64,000 nt of DNA from JALZUV01 sp964654855 (GTDB lineage Bacteria; Pseudomonadota; Alphaproteobacteria; Rickettsiales; JALZUV01). Positions within the stretch are counted from its first letter, which is position 1. Every line of letters begins with the position of its first letter. Location: NCBI GenBank assembly GCA_964654855.1, contig CAZZJS010000001.1, positions 248,001 through 312,000 on the forward strand, read 5' to 3'. Positions 25,137 to 34,029 of this stretch are shown here, in pieces. The notes below the pieces were generated by a model. The model had not been told where the DNA came from. It ran no database searches and saw only the letters and a list, made by a program, of their open reading frames with translations. The position numbers and the translations under genes are program-made.

Positions 25137-26636
25137 TTAAATAGAAGAAGAGATAGTAGCCGGTTCTGCATTCGTTTGTGCTTCGATGCGGTCTGCCGCT
25201 TTTTCGGCTGGTTTCTCGCGTACGAGATCAGCAATAAGTGTATTTTCTTTTTTATTTTCAGTTTGTTGCGGTTCTTTTATGGTTTCGCTAGATGCAGGCT
25301 TTTCAACCTCTTTCTGCTCAGCTTTGATTTTAATGTCATGGTGCTTTTCGAGCTGATTTGCGATGGTTGTGAAGGTGCTAGCAAAGCCTTGTTCTTTAAT
25401 CTCAGGTAATTCGCGTGTTTGAATCATCTGCGTCGTCATTTGTGTAACTTCAGTCGCGTGGTTTTCTTTGATAGAGGCTGCGATGGCGAGAGTGGAGTGA
25501 CTGATAAGGTTTTCAACATCGAGTTTCTTAACCGTATAAGGGGCAACAGCTTTAGTGACTAAGCTTGCAACAAAGGCGACCGCACCTGAAAATTGCCACC
25601 ACTGAATATTATCTTTTGAACGGCGTTCGCTGTTTTTAAAATCAAAGAGGCTAAACCAACCTCTATTGGCTTTTACTTGCTTTTTCTCTTCTGCTGTCAT
25701 GTCTTTATCGCGGAAGAAAGAACCCGCAAGCAGGCTGAAGGTTGAAGTCCAGTCGAATAAACTAGACACTAAGTTAGAGTTGCGGCGTAAAAGTGATAAT
25801 TTACTTTGTTTCTTTTCCAAATTGAATGGGTCTTCAGGTAAGCCTGTCAGGCTAATAATTTTCCCAATAACAGAAAGCCATCCACTCATTCTTAGGTCTT
25901 GGCTATCACCGGTAGTCAGAGCGTATTTCGAAGCTAGTTTGATAACGCTACCCACACGGATAGAGTTTTTCTTCATAAAGCTAGGTTCATCTGCCAAAGG
26001 TTTAATTCGCTTGGTTTGGGTTGCAGAAGGTGCAAGTTTGCCATCATCGCCGTGGCGAAGAGTTATTCCTTTATTTATCAAATCTTTAGCGAAGTTTAAA
26101 CGTGTTGTGTCCATTTCTTTTTGGACACCCCAAATGGAATTAATGCCGTTACCGACAAATCCTAAAGCAGAGGTTCTAATCTTTGCCTGACCGTCTGCTG
26201 TTTGGTAAATGCTGCTTTTGCCTTCTTTTTGGGCTTGTGATTTATTGTCACCATCTCGAATAGCAGAGCCAATCATTAAAATTTGGGCTAAAACACCGAT
26301 ATGCCCCCGCATTTTGATAAGGTCCGTTTTTTCGACTTTCGGTTTCTCGTTTACCGTTTTGAACGATTGACCACTTGTTGCGGTAAGTTGTGCTGTTAGG
26401 GCTTCAGGGCTTTTACGCGTGCGACCAACATAAATGTTCTTACCCTCAATCGTAGTTTTGCTGATTAGGTCAAGTTCAGGGAGGTTCTTTTCGATAAAAT
26501 CACGTAGAGATAATCGGTTAGCATAGGCGTGGCTATGGAAAAATACGTAATTTTCTCCCTTTGCGGATTGGGTAAATTCTACCTTATCCAGCAGGGCATC
26601 ACGCGAGGTGTTTGTATAAATTATAGGCTTTTCCAC
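25137..26636 (-). CDS. family I membrane protein of unknown function (499 aa)
   Basis: A paralogue of the 525-aa neighbour along its whole length. It starts at a GTG. Residues 10-85 are the small N-terminal domain (DKVEFTQSAKGENYVFF). The common blocks are DLIKMRGHIGVLAQILMIGS (105-124), VGNGINSIWGVQKEMDTTRL (161-180), WLSVIGKIISLTGLPEDPFN (253-272, continuing LEKK) and a hydrophobic TSTFSLLAGSFF (297-308). A later helix reads WWQFSGAVAFVASLVTKAVA. The C-terminal segment (KKLDVENLISHSTLA) precedes a disordered Lys/Glu/Pro-rich tail. No signal peptide or known domain is visible. It carries its own copy of the shared promoter, so the pair is probably two coregulated transcripts, not only one operon. 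Confidence 0.8.
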   Translation of the reverse strand: MEKPIIYTNTSRDALLDKVEFTQSAKGENYVFFHSHAYANRLSLRDFIEKNLPELDLISKTTIEGKNIYVGRTRKSPEALTAQLTATSGQSFKTVNEKPKVEKTDLIKMRGHIGVLAQILMIGSAIRDGDNKSQAQKEGKSSIYQTADGQAKIRTSALGFVGNGINSIWGVQKEMDTTRLNFAKDLINKGITLRHGDDGKLAPSATQTKRIKPLADEPSFMKKNSIRVGSVIKLASKYALTTGDSQDLRMSGWLSVIGKIISLTGLPEDPFNLEKKQSKLSLLRRNSNLVSSLFDWTSTFSLLAGSFFRDKDMTAEEKKQVKANRGWFSLFDFKNSERRSKDNIQWWQFSGAVAFVASLVTKAVAPYTVKKLDVENLISHSTLAIAASIKENHATEVTQMTTQMIQTRELPEIKEQGFASTFTTIANQLEKHHDIKIKAEQKEVEKPASSETIKEPQQTENKKENTLIADLVREKPAEKAADRIEAQTNAEPATISSSI

Positions 26637-26642
26637 GCTTAT

Positions 26643-26685
26643 ATTATAGCTGAAGCGTATAAAAAAGAATGTTACAGCTTTGTGA
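26643..26685 (-). promoter_or_regulatory. shared regulon promoter, site 2 (499-aa gene)
   Basis: On the minus strand TCACAAAGCTG (26675-26685) is followed by TAACATTCTT (26665-26674), an 11-nt direct repeat of the TNACAN type. TATAAT lies at 26643-26648, 19 nt after TAACATT. The GTG start at 26636 is 6 nt after the -10 box, exactly as at site 1, and no ribosome binding sequence fits between them. Confidence 0.6.
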
Positions 26686-26748
26686 AGATTTATTCTCTAG
26701 TGAATGGAAGAAATGAAATGAAAATGACTGCCAAATTGGTGCGAAAAG

Positions 26749-27336
26749 TTAGAGAGAAATACGCGACATAAGCGCAGCTCCGAGAGTGCCTTCATCCAAA
26801 TAATCCAGTTCGCCACCGACGGGGATTCCTTGTGCTAGGCGGGTGAGGGAGACTTGGCATGGTTCTAAAGCTTCTTGCAGATAATGCGCGGTCGTTTGGC
26901 CTTCGAGTGTGTTATTGGTAGCGAGGATCACCTCGGTCACATTGGCGGTGCTAGCACGTTCTAACAATTTCGGAATACCAAGCGCATCGGGGCCACGTCC
27001 TTCAATGGCCGAGAGGGTTCCTCCGAGCACATGGTAGCGCCCGCGATACATGCCACCACGTTCAATCGCCCATAAGTCGCTTACATCTTCAACGATGCAA
27101 AGGGTAGAATTATCACGGCGTTCATCCGCGCAAATCGCACAAGGGTTGGTTACGTCCATATTATGGCATTGTTCGCAAATGCAGACATCATTACGCACAT
27201 CAGTGAGTGCTTGTTGTAATGGATCGAGCAACTTGGATTGTTCTCTTAATAGCTTCAGCGTAATACGCTGGGCTGATCGTGGGCCAAGCCCGGGAAGCTT
27301 TGAGATAGCGGTTATGAGATTATCAATACTGCTCAT
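26749..27336 (-). CDS. recR: recombination mediator RecR
   Basis: A 195-residue protein with an N-terminal HhH (LPGLGPRSAQRITLKLLRE), a four-cysteine zinc finger (CICEQCHNMDVTNPCAICAD), a Toprim domain (TLCIVEDVSDLWAIERGG) and a C-terminal Walker-B-like helix. It works with RecF/RecO to load RecA on gapped DNA. The usual dnaX-ybaB partners are absent; instead it follows a small secreted-protein gene 13 nt upstream. Confidence 0.95.
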   Translation of the reverse strand: MSSIDNLITAISKLPGLGPRSAQRITLKLLREQSKLLDPLQQALTDVRNDVCICEQCHNMDVTNPCAICADERRDNSTLCIVEDVSDLWAIERGGMYRGRYHVLGGTLSAIEGRGPDALGIPKLLERASTANVTEVILATNNTLEGQTTAHYLQEALEPCQVSLTRLAQGIPVGGELDYLDEGTLGAALMSRISL

Positions 27337-27349
27337 ACGAAGCTCCTAT

Positions 27350-27796
27350 CTAGCGACATAAAGGCACACGGTGCCAAGATGAATAATAACGGTTGGCTAG
27401 GTTCGCGACTTTGTTGAAGTGGCCTTGATCTAATGCACCATAAAGCGAGGCAACTTCACCGCAATATTGACGTTGAGTGCGCCCTAAACTCGCACGAGAA
27501 GCGCGATTGGCCATTTTCGTTACAAAGTCATTCAGTAAACGATCACTTTGTTTTTTGCCGCCATGGCGATTGAAGAATTCGATAATATGGTTCCCAAAGT
27601 CATTGAGCTTGGCATTATACTGTTTGGCGAAATGGTTATATTGACGCTTCTGTCCGCAACTAAGTGCGGCGACCATTAATTCGCTTTGCAAAGCGCGCAT
27701 ATTCAGTGCTTGAAATTCAGCAGGTTTCGCGCAGACGCCAGCCTGTGTGGATGCACTCCACATCAAAAAGGTAATCAAGGTTAGTAGCAGTTTCAT
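27350..27796 (-). CDS. exported cysteine-containing protein of unknown function (148 aa)
   Basis: An N-terminal signal peptide (KLLLTLITFLMWSASTQA) is followed by a mature helical protein with four cysteines (VCAKPAEF, LSCGQKRQYN, QYCGEVASL and the final LCR), enough for two disulfides. This suits a periplasmic location; the window also encodes DsbA-like and DsbD-like proteins. Basic and aromatic residues are frequent (RQYNHFAKQYNAKLNDFGNH). I do not recognise the family. It is 13 nt upstream of recR and may be cotranscribed with it. Confidence 0.72.
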   Translation of the reverse strand: MKLLLTLITFLMWSASTQAGVCAKPAEFQALNMRALQSELMVAALSCGQKRQYNHFAKQYNAKLNDFGNHIIEFFNRHGGKKQSDRLLNDFVTKMANRASRASLGRTQRQYCGEVASLYGALDQGHFNKVANLANRYYSSWHRVPLCR

Positions 27797-27848
27797 TTTT
27801 GTTTTTATTATTTGTTTTTTTAAGTGCTGTTACTGCCAAGTGTAGAGT

Positions 27849-28811
27849 CTAACTACGGCGAGTGACAACAAAATCTGCTAATTCACGCAAAATATCGGCT
27901 TTTTTATCGAAAACATCCAAGTGATTGATGGCTTGTTGTGCCAATGTTTTGGATTGTTCTTTCGCGCGGTCAATGCCGAGCGCTTCGATAAGTGTGGCTT
28001 TCCCTGCCTCTTTATCTTTATTGACGGCCTTACCAGTTTCCTCACGTTTACCTTCCGCATCGAGTAAATCATCACGAATTTGGAAGGCTAGTCCCATATC
28101 ATGCGCATAACGGCGCAGGGCAGAGCGCATTTTCATGGGCGCTTTACCAAGAATTGCACCCGCTTCGCACGATACCGCAAAAAGTTCACCGGTTTTGAGG
28201 CGTTGCAGGCGGATAATCTCATCGACGCTGAGGGTACGGTTTTCGGCTTCAAGGTCCATCATTTGCCCTGCGACCATACCGTTATAACCGCCGGCTTTGG
28301 TGAGGCTTTGCATTAAGTCACAACGCACGGCTGGGTTAGCATGTACTTGTTCGCTTGAAAGTACTTGGAAAGCGAAAGTCAAGAGGGCATCACCGGCCAG
28401 AATAGCGGCTGCTTCGCCAAACTTAATATGTGCTGCGGGTTTTCCACGACGTAAATCATCATCATCCATTGCGGGTAGATCATCGTGAATGAGCGAGTAA
28501 GTGTGCATGAACTCAATCGCGGCTGCAGTATTGAGCGAGGCTTTAAGCGATACACCAAATAGGTTTGCACATTTTACCGTAAGGAATGGACGTAAACGCT
28601 TGCCGCCCGAAAGAGCTGAATAACGCATCGCTTCGATAATCGTATTTTCCTGATCTGCCGCATAGCTGCTTGTTACACCACCACTTGCTTGCGTAGCACT
28701 AGGGAAGGCAAGGATGTTCTCTGCTTCGGTTTCACCACCTGGAAGAAGCGTATCCATCGTTTCATTCAAGGCATCGGCTACTTCTTGTAAAGCTGTTTGT
28801 AGATCACTCAT
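27849..28811 (-). CDS. ispA: polyprenyl (farnesyl) diphosphate synthase
   Basis: A 320-residue trans-isoprenyl diphosphate synthase. The first aspartate-rich motif is LIHDDLPAMDDDDLRRGKPA, and the second is FQIRDDLLDAEGKREE (DDLLD). SGGKRLRPFLTVKCANLFG precedes the first motif. It condenses IPP with DMAPP/GPP to give FPP. The sequence before the first DDxxD fits the bacterial short-chain type. xseB lies 3 nt upstream, the common xseB-ispA pairing. Confidence 0.92.
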   Translation of the reverse strand: MSDLQTALQEVADALNETMDTLLPGGETEAENILAFPSATQASGGVTSSYAADQENTIIEAMRYSALSGGKRLRPFLTVKCANLFGVSLKASLNTAAAIEFMHTYSLIHDDLPAMDDDDLRRGKPAAHIKFGEAAAILAGDALLTFAFQVLSSEQVHANPAVRCDLMQSLTKAGGYNGMVAGQMMDLEAENRTLSVDEIIRLQRLKTGELFAVSCEAGAILGKAPMKMRSALRRYAHDMGLAFQIRDDLLDAEGKREETGKAVNKDKEAGKATLIEALGIDRAKEQSKTLAQQAINHLDVFDKKADILRELADFVVTRRS

Positions 28812-28814
28812 TTT

Positions 28815-29066
28815 CTATTCCTCTGCTGCAAATGGCGCTGTTTCAGTTGAGCCATCTGTGTTTTGTACAATTTTTTCGACTTTAAGCGTGGCTTCCTTCA
28901 GCTTCGCTTCGCAATGTTCTTTTAGCTTTGTGCCGCGTGTATAATCGATAATGCTAGCTTCCAGCGAGCTTTGCCCATTTTCAAGTTTACGTACGATGCC
29001 GTCTAATTCGGTGAGGGCATCTTCAAAACTCATTTCGTCAATCTTAGGGGTTTTTTCGGCGGACAT
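28815..29066 (-). CDS. xseB: exodeoxyribonuclease VII small subunit
   Basis: An 83-residue helical protein with the family signature SFEDALTELDGIVRKLENGQ followed by SSLEASIIDYTRGTKLKEHC. It forms the large hetero-oligomeric exonuclease with XseA, which is not in the window. It sits directly before ispA. Confidence 0.94.
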   Translation of the reverse strand: MSAEKTPKIDEMSFEDALTELDGIVRKLENGQSSLEASIIDYTRGTKLKEHCEAKLKEATLKVEKIVQNTDGSTETAPFAAEE

Positions 29067-29132
29067 GGGCTTACATCTTGTTATTTTCGTGCCTGCAATT
29101 TACCCGATGCGCATGCGATACGCAACCGACAG

Positions 29133-30518
29133 TTAGCGTACTTTGCGCTTCTTACGTTTTTCGGTATGTTTTTCGATGCATTCAATCATCAATCCAGCGA
29201 TATTCTTTCCGGTTATAGTCTCAATCCCTTCAAGGCCAGGTGAGGAGTTGATTTCCAACACTTTGGGGCCATCCTTCGCGCGGATAATATCAACGCCCGC
29301 TACCTGTAAACCCATCGCTTTAGCTGCATTGAGCGCTAGTTTACGCTCGGTTGGTGTGATTTTAACCGAGCTTGCCGTGCCGCCTAAATGCAGATTTGCG
29401 CGAAATTCACCTGCGGCGGCTTCGCGCATAATCGAACCTACCACTTTGCCATCCACTACGAAGCAGCGGATATCTTTGCCATCTGCCTCTTTGATAAATT
29501 CCTGCACGAGGATATTAGCATGCAAACTTTTGAATGCGTTGATAACCGATTCAGCGGCTTTATTGGTTTCGGCTAATACCACGCCTTTGCCCTGTGTGCC
29601 TTCCAATAGCTTCACCACTAGTGGCGCACCGCCCACCATCTTAATGATGCTACGCGTATCAACGGCAGATTTTGCAAAACCCGTGGTAGGCATGGCAATG
29701 CGACTACCCGATAGAATTTGCAGTGAACGCAGTTTATCGCGTGAGCGGGCAATGGAATCTGAATCATTCAACACAAAACTGCCTATGGCCGCAAATTGAC
29801 GCGCAATAGAGCAGCCGTAAAAAGTCATGGATGGTTTAATACGCGGAATTACCGCATCTACACCATCCAAAAGCTGTCCGCCGCGATAGTGAATCTCCGG
29901 CGTTTCCGCACTAATATTCATGTAGCATTGTGCAATATCCACAAAGTGAATTTCGTGGCCGCGCTCTTCTGCCGCTTCCATTAAACGTTGGTTGGAATAG
30001 AGGTTCGGATTGCTGGCTAAGAGCACAATCTTCAACCCATCGCGTTTGGGAGTTACGGCTTGATATTGCTTCTCCGCTTCCGAATCCTTTATCTCGCCGA
30101 GACAAAAGCTAGCATCCGGATCAATCAGCGAGCGTTTATTCATCGCTTCACGGCCAAGCAGCATGCGGTAACCCATCGAGTCACGATTGGTTAAGCTGAT
30201 TTCAATATCCCATGTTTCGCCGCCCAGCGTAATGGGGGTGCGAATCACATGGCGCGTTTCCGCATCACCGCTAGAGCTTTTGACCTTGCGTTGATCTACC
30301 ACCATCGCGCGGCAGCTCTGGATCAGCTTACGGTTATTTTGAATTGGGTGAATGTCGAAATGGACAAATTTTTTGCCCTCTTCCTCAAAGGTATGAATGT
30401 TGAACGCGTGGAGTGACGAGGTTTTTGCACCGCTATCAATACGCATCTTCACCGCAGGCAAGCCTAGTTCTGGCAGGTTTCCCCATTCCTCTTTACCAAT
30501 GACAATTTTCTTCGACAT
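29133..30518 (-). CDS. rimK: fusion of retropepsin-like RimB domain and RimK-type glutamate ligase
   Basis: A 461-residue two-domain protein. Residues about 1-140 are the ATP-dependent zinc protease/RimB-like family (VIGKEEWGNLPELGLPAVKM, RIDSGAKTSSLHAFNI, SLTNRDSMGYRMLLGREAMN). Residues about 160-455 are a RimK ATP-grasp ligase (LASNPNLYSNQRLMEAAEER, VVKLLEGTQGKGVVLAETNK, QEFIKEADGKDIRCFVVDGK, VLEINSSPGLEGIE). RimK adds glutamates to ribosomal protein S6, and RimB-type proteins are linked to it genetically. Fused forms are known in proteobacteria. It is monocistronic as far as can be seen, next to the divergent rlm gene. Confidence 0.87.
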   Translation of the reverse strand: MSKKIVIGKEEWGNLPELGLPAVKMRIDSGAKTSSLHAFNIHTFEEEGKKFVHFDIHPIQNNRKLIQSCRAMVVDQRKVKSSSGDAETRHVIRTPITLGGETWDIEISLTNRDSMGYRMLLGREAMNKRSLIDPDASFCLGEIKDSEAEKQYQAVTPKRDGLKIVLLASNPNLYSNQRLMEAAEERGHEIHFVDIAQCYMNISAETPEIHYRGGQLLDGVDAVIPRIKPSMTFYGCSIARQFAAIGSFVLNDSDSIARSRDKLRSLQILSGSRIAMPTTGFAKSAVDTRSIIKMVGGAPLVVKLLEGTQGKGVVLAETNKAAESVINAFKSLHANILVQEFIKEADGKDIRCFVVDGKVVGSIMREAAAGEFRANLHLGGTASSVKITPTERKLALNAAKAMGLQVAGVDIIRAKDGPKVLEINSSPGLEGIETITGKNIAGLMIECIEKHTEKRKKRKVR

Positions 30519-30623
30519 GAGGCGCTCAATATACGAAAAACTTTATGCGCGCTACGCTTAAATCAGGCGCAGAAGAAAAAGCCTTCTAGCAAGCCTATAA
30601 GGAAACGGGTAAAAGGACGAGCA

Positions 30624-31889
30624 ATGGCAAAGAAGCAATCAGATGAAACGATAGAAGTGACCATCAATAGCCTAGGGGCTATGGGGGATGGTTTGACGGA
30701 GCATAAAGGGCAGAGGCTCTATGTTCCCTATAGCTGTGTGGGTGATAGGTTGCGCATCTCACCTCTCCAACCTAAAGCTAAGATTCTGGAGGTAATCGAA
30801 GCAGCACCTGATAGGGTAACGCCTCCGTGTCAGCATTTTGGACAGTGCGGTGGATGCAGCTTTCAGCACTTGAAATCAGAGAAATACGAGCAGTTCAAGT
30901 CAGATACCTTACGCAATATTTTGAAGCATCTGAATGTAGATGCTTCAATTATGCAGCCGCTTATGACCGTAGGCGAAAAGAGCCGTAGGCGAGTTGAGCT
31001 CAAAGTAGAATATAGCAATAAGCAATTGGAGATTGGTTTTTACGAGGCGCGAAGCCATCAACTTATTGCGCTAGAAGAATGCTTGGTTGTTGAGTCTGAA
31101 ATTTTTGCTCTGCTTCCCAGCTTAAAGCAATGCCTCTCGCAACTTTCAAAACCAGCCCAAATTCAGTCTGTTAGCCTTACGCAATTGGAAAAAGGGGGTG
31201 ATGTCATCATCCGAGTGAGCCAACCGCTCAATTCTAAAGATGGCGAACAGCTCACTCAATGGGGTAAAGCAAATCGCATTCTACGAATTTGCGAAGATTT
31301 TGAAGGATATTCGACCATTTACGATAGTGCTCAAGCCTACGTTTCGTTTGGTGAAGTGAAAGTGCCGCTGCCAGTGAGCGCATTTTTGCAAGCCTCTAAA
31401 CAGGCAGAGCAGGTGATTTTATCATACGTCATGCAGCATCTAAAAGGGTGCGAGCATGTAGTGGATTTATATTCAGGCTGCGGAACTTATAGCTTCCCGC
31501 TATTGCAGCAGGTGGAATTTGTTACCGCCATTGAAGGAGATGCTGCTATGGTCAAAGCAATGCAAAAAGCCAGTGCCGAGCATCCGCTGGCAGGGCGTAT
31601 CAAAGCCCTGACACGTGACTTATACCGCTCACCTTTAAAGGCTAAAGAGCTCAAACTCTTTGATGGTGTCGTGATTAATCCACCGCGTAACGGTGCCTTG
31701 CCGCAGGTAGAAAAAATCGCCAAAACTAATGTGAGCAAAATAGCGATGGTTTCGTGCAATCCACGAAGCTTCCAACGCGATGCTAAGGCCCTATTAGCAG
31801 CAGGCTATCGTATGGTAAGCGCGGTGCCGATTGACCAATTCTATTGGACGAGTCATTTAGAAATTGTCGCTTGCTTTGAAAAAGCCTAG
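30624..31889 (+). CDS. 23S rRNA (uracil-5-)-methyltransferase RlmD/TrmA family
   Basis: A 421-residue class I methyltransferase. An N-terminal TRAM domain (IEVTINSLGAMGDGLTEHKG) is followed by the iron-sulfur cysteines CQHFGQCGGCSFQH. The SAM-binding loop is VVDLYSGCGTYSFPLLQQ, then VVINPPRNG. The catalytic cysteine lies in MVSCNPRSFQRDAKAL. It methylates C5 of uridine in rRNA (or possibly tRNA). Which uridine cannot be read from the sequence. It is convergent with cysD. Confidence 0.9.
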   Translation: MAKKQSDETIEVTINSLGAMGDGLTEHKGQRLYVPYSCVGDRLRISPLQPKAKILEVIEAAPDRVTPPCQHFGQCGGCSFQHLKSEKYEQFKSDTLRNILKHLNVDASIMQPLMTVGEKSRRRVELKVEYSNKQLEIGFYEARSHQLIALEECLVVESEIFALLPSLKQCLSQLSKPAQIQSVSLTQLEKGGDVIIRVSQPLNSKDGEQLTQWGKANRILRICEDFEGYSTIYDSAQAYVSFGEVKVPLPVSAFLQASKQAEQVILSYVMQHLKGCEHVVDLYSGCGTYSFPLLQQVEFVTAIEGDAAMVKAMQKASAEHPLAGRIKALTRDLYRSPLKAKELKLFDGVVINPPRNGALPQVEKIAKTNVSKIAMVSCNPRSFQRDAKALLAAGYRMVSAVPIDQFYWTSHLEIVACFEKA

Positions 31890-31917
31890 CTCTAATCCAG
31901 AAACATCATATAGACAT

Positions 31918-32760
31918 CTACATATACCCAGCGGCACGTAATCTCTCGAAGCTGCTTTCATCTTCATCGGCACCCATTGGACGGCCGGAGCGTTCGGAGA
32001 CTTTCGTGTGGCGGAGTTCTTCGATGATTTTATCGATCGTGTCGGCTTCTGACTCTAAAGGCCAAGTGATGCCGCGTTCGCCGAGTGAACGGAAGCGCAT
32101 CATTTTGCCGCCAAAGTCGCGGCCTTCAAACTCGTCATATTTTTTCGCGTAATAGAGCGGCACGATGGGAATGCCCTCGCGTTTGATATAGAGCCACACA
32201 TCTAGCTCTGTCCAATGCAGGAGCGGGTGAATGCGGATATGCGTGCCGGGTGGAAAATCGGTTTTAAATTGATCCCAAAATTCGGGTGGTTGGTCTTTGA
32301 CATCCCATGCGCCGTCTAGCCCACGGGGGCTGAAATAACGTTCCTTAGCACGGGTGCCTTCTTCATCACGGCGGATGCCGGTGACGATGCCGTTAAATTT
32401 ATGCTCGTTGATAACCTCCGCTAGTCCCAACGTTTTGCGCGCCGCGATGCGAGCAGAGTGGGGGAGTGATTCATCTGTCTGTTCCAGCGGTGGGCAGGTG
32501 GGAGAGAGGAAGTTCACTTCCCATTCTTTCACGTATTTATCGCGAAAATCATAGACTTCCTGCATTTCCAATTCTGTGTCGCAATGGATGAGCGGGAAGG
32601 GAATCTTGCCAAAGAACGCCTTGCGAGCGAGATGAATCATCACGTTGGAATCCTTACCGAAGCTCCATAACATCGCCATATTGTCGATTTTATTAAACGC
32701 CTCGCGGAAGATGTAGAGGGATTGCGCTTCTAAGCTATCAAGATGGTTATTATCGCTCAT
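31918..32760 (-). CDS. cysD: sulfate adenylyltransferase subunit 2
   Basis: I choose the ATG at 32760 (MSDNNHLDSLEAQ) because it forms a TAATG overlap with the cysH stop. The resulting protein has 280 residues. The PP-loop is LWSFGKDSNVMIHLARKAFF, and other family blocks are HCDTELEMQEVYDFRDKY, GIRRDEEGTRAKERYFSPRG and GERGITWPLESEADTIDKII. With CysN it makes adenylyl sulfate from ATP and sulfate. CysN is not in this window, although cysD is last in the operon. Confidence 0.94.
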   Translation of the reverse strand: MSDNNHLDSLEAQSLYIFREAFNKIDNMAMLWSFGKDSNVMIHLARKAFFGKIPFPLIHCDTELEMQEVYDFRDKYVKEWEVNFLSPTCPPLEQTDESLPHSARIAARKTLGLAEVINEHKFNGIVTGIRRDEEGTRAKERYFSPRGLDGAWDVKDQPPEFWDQFKTDFPPGTHIRIHPLLHWTELDVWLYIKREGIPIVPLYYAKKYDEFEGRDFGGKMMRFRSLGERGITWPLESEADTIDKIIEELRHTKVSERSGRPMGADEDESSFERLRAAGYM

Positions 32761-33488
32761 TAAACACTCCAATTTGTTTCTTCTGCGGCTACGTGTAGGC
32801 CACATTCGGTTTTCTTATCATCGCCGTCAAATGTATGCATCCAGCGGCCTGCGCGTTCGTCTTGTCCTGCTTTTACAATGGATGTGCAGGGTTCGCAACC
32901 GATGGACAGGAAGCCTTCTGCTACGAGCGGATGCGTGGGAAGGCCGCGACGCTCAGTGAATTCCTCCAACTGTCCTTTACCCCAATGGCTAAGTGGGTTG
33001 ATGCGGAAAACGCCTTTTTCATCTTGCTCAATCGTTTCCATATTAGTGCGTTGTTCGGTTTGGTAGCGTTTGCGGCCCGTAATCATGGCTTCGATATTAT
33101 GATCTTTCATCGCACGCTCTAACGGCTCCACCTTGCGCAGCCAGCAGCAGCGATTGGGTTGGGTTTTCCAAAGCGTGCCGTCTTTATCAATATTACTGAG
33201 CATCGTTTCATCCGGTTTTAGCCAAATCACATTGGTGAGTTTTAGTTGCTCGGTTAGCTCTTTGGCATAATCTAATGTGGCTTGGAAATGCTTGCCCGTA
33301 TCTAGAAAGAAGATAGGGAGATCAGGCTTCACATCGGCAACCAGCGCTAGTAGCACAGCCGAATCCGCCCCGAAAGAGGTGAGTGAAGCAATCTTTCCCT
33401 CAAACTCCTTATTCGTCATCACTCGAAGAAGTGCTTGGGCGGAAAGGTCTTGATAGAAGGCTTGGAGTCTCGATAAGGACTTACTCAT
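32760..33488 (-). CDS. cysH: phosphoadenylyl/adenylyl sulfate reductase
   Basis: Start chosen at the ATG at 33488, within an 8-nt overlap with the preceding gene; a longer in-frame start at 33524 would intrude further. The 242-residue protein has SLTSFGADSAVLLALVADV (PP-loop-like), NRCCWLRKVEPLERAM, IGCEPCTSIVKAG and the catalytic ECGLH near the end. The CC and CxxC cysteines bind a 4Fe-4S cluster, which indicates that APS rather than PAPS is the substrate. It reduces the activated sulfate to sulfite for CysI. Confidence 0.94.
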   Translation of the reverse strand: MSKSLSRLQAFYQDLSAQALLRVMTNKEFEGKIASLTSFGADSAVLLALVADVKPDLPIFFLDTGKHFQATLDYAKELTEQLKLTNVIWLKPDETMLSNIDKDGTLWKTQPNRCCWLRKVEPLERAMKDHNIEAMITGRKRYQTEQRTNMETIEQDEKGVFRINPLSHWGKGQLEEFTERRGLPTHPLVAEGFLSIGCEPCTSIVKAGQDERAGRWMHTFDGDDKKTECGLHVAAEETNWSV

Positions 33489-34029
33489 TGCGTGATGCTT
33501 TCTCAAAGCAAGGGCAGCTAACATCTAACCAACCTTCAGCATCGAGTAGTTTATCGGTGTTCTCGGCCAGTTCGGCGAAGCTTGCGCCGTCGGCTTTCCA
33601 TTCATCGCGTTTGGTCGAGATGAGTTTTAGGTGTTCCGCCCAGCTTTCAGGGAATAACCGTTCTAGCATCATCCGCAAGCGGCGAGCGAGGCGAGGGCTG
33701 CCGCCACCGGTGGAGACGGTGAGCAATAATTCCCCACGACGCACCATTGCGGGCACGTGGAAGTCGCAATATTGCTTTTTATCTTCTACGTTGACGAGGC
33801 ATCCGGCGAGTTTTGCTTGGTCGTATAAGGTGCCTGAAGTGAAATCGTCAAAATCGGCGATGAATACGACACCCGCTCGCGAAAACGTATCCTGTGCGAT
33901 ATCGTCGGTTTCGATATGTTCGAATGTGGCATTTGCGGCTTGTAGCAGTTCGATGCGTCGCTTCGTCGCTTCACCATTGCCGATTACGAGTATATCGGTT
34001 TTCTCAGGGTTGAGGATAATCGGAAACAT
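33481..34029 (-). CDS. siroheme synthase N-terminal type (precorrin-2 dehydrogenase/ferrochelatase)
   Basis: A 182-residue protein equal to the CysG-B half only. The start at 34029 gives MFPIILNPEKTDILVIGNGE, and its ATG overlaps the cysI stop as TAATG. It has the NAD-binding glycine motif IGNGEATKRRIELLQ and the later VSTGGGSPRLARRLRMMLER. It oxidises precorrin-2 to sirohydrochlorin and inserts iron, which makes the siroheme needed by CysI. The uroporphyrinogen methyltransferase half is missing and must be encoded elsewhere. Confidence 0.9.
   Translation of the reverse strand: MFPIILNPEKTDILVIGNGEATKRRIELLQAANATFEHIETDDIAQDTFSRAGVVFIADFDDFTSGTLYDQAKLAGCLVNVEDKKQYCDFHVPAMVRRGELLLTVSTGGGSPRLARRLRMMLERLFPESWAEHLKLISTKRDEWKADGASFAELAENTDKLLDAEGWLDVSCPCFEKASRNE

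Noticed and set aside
26529..26771. Plus-strand open frame across the 499-aa promoter
   Set aside because: It overlaps a coding start, the promoter element and the end of recR, and has no supporting signal.
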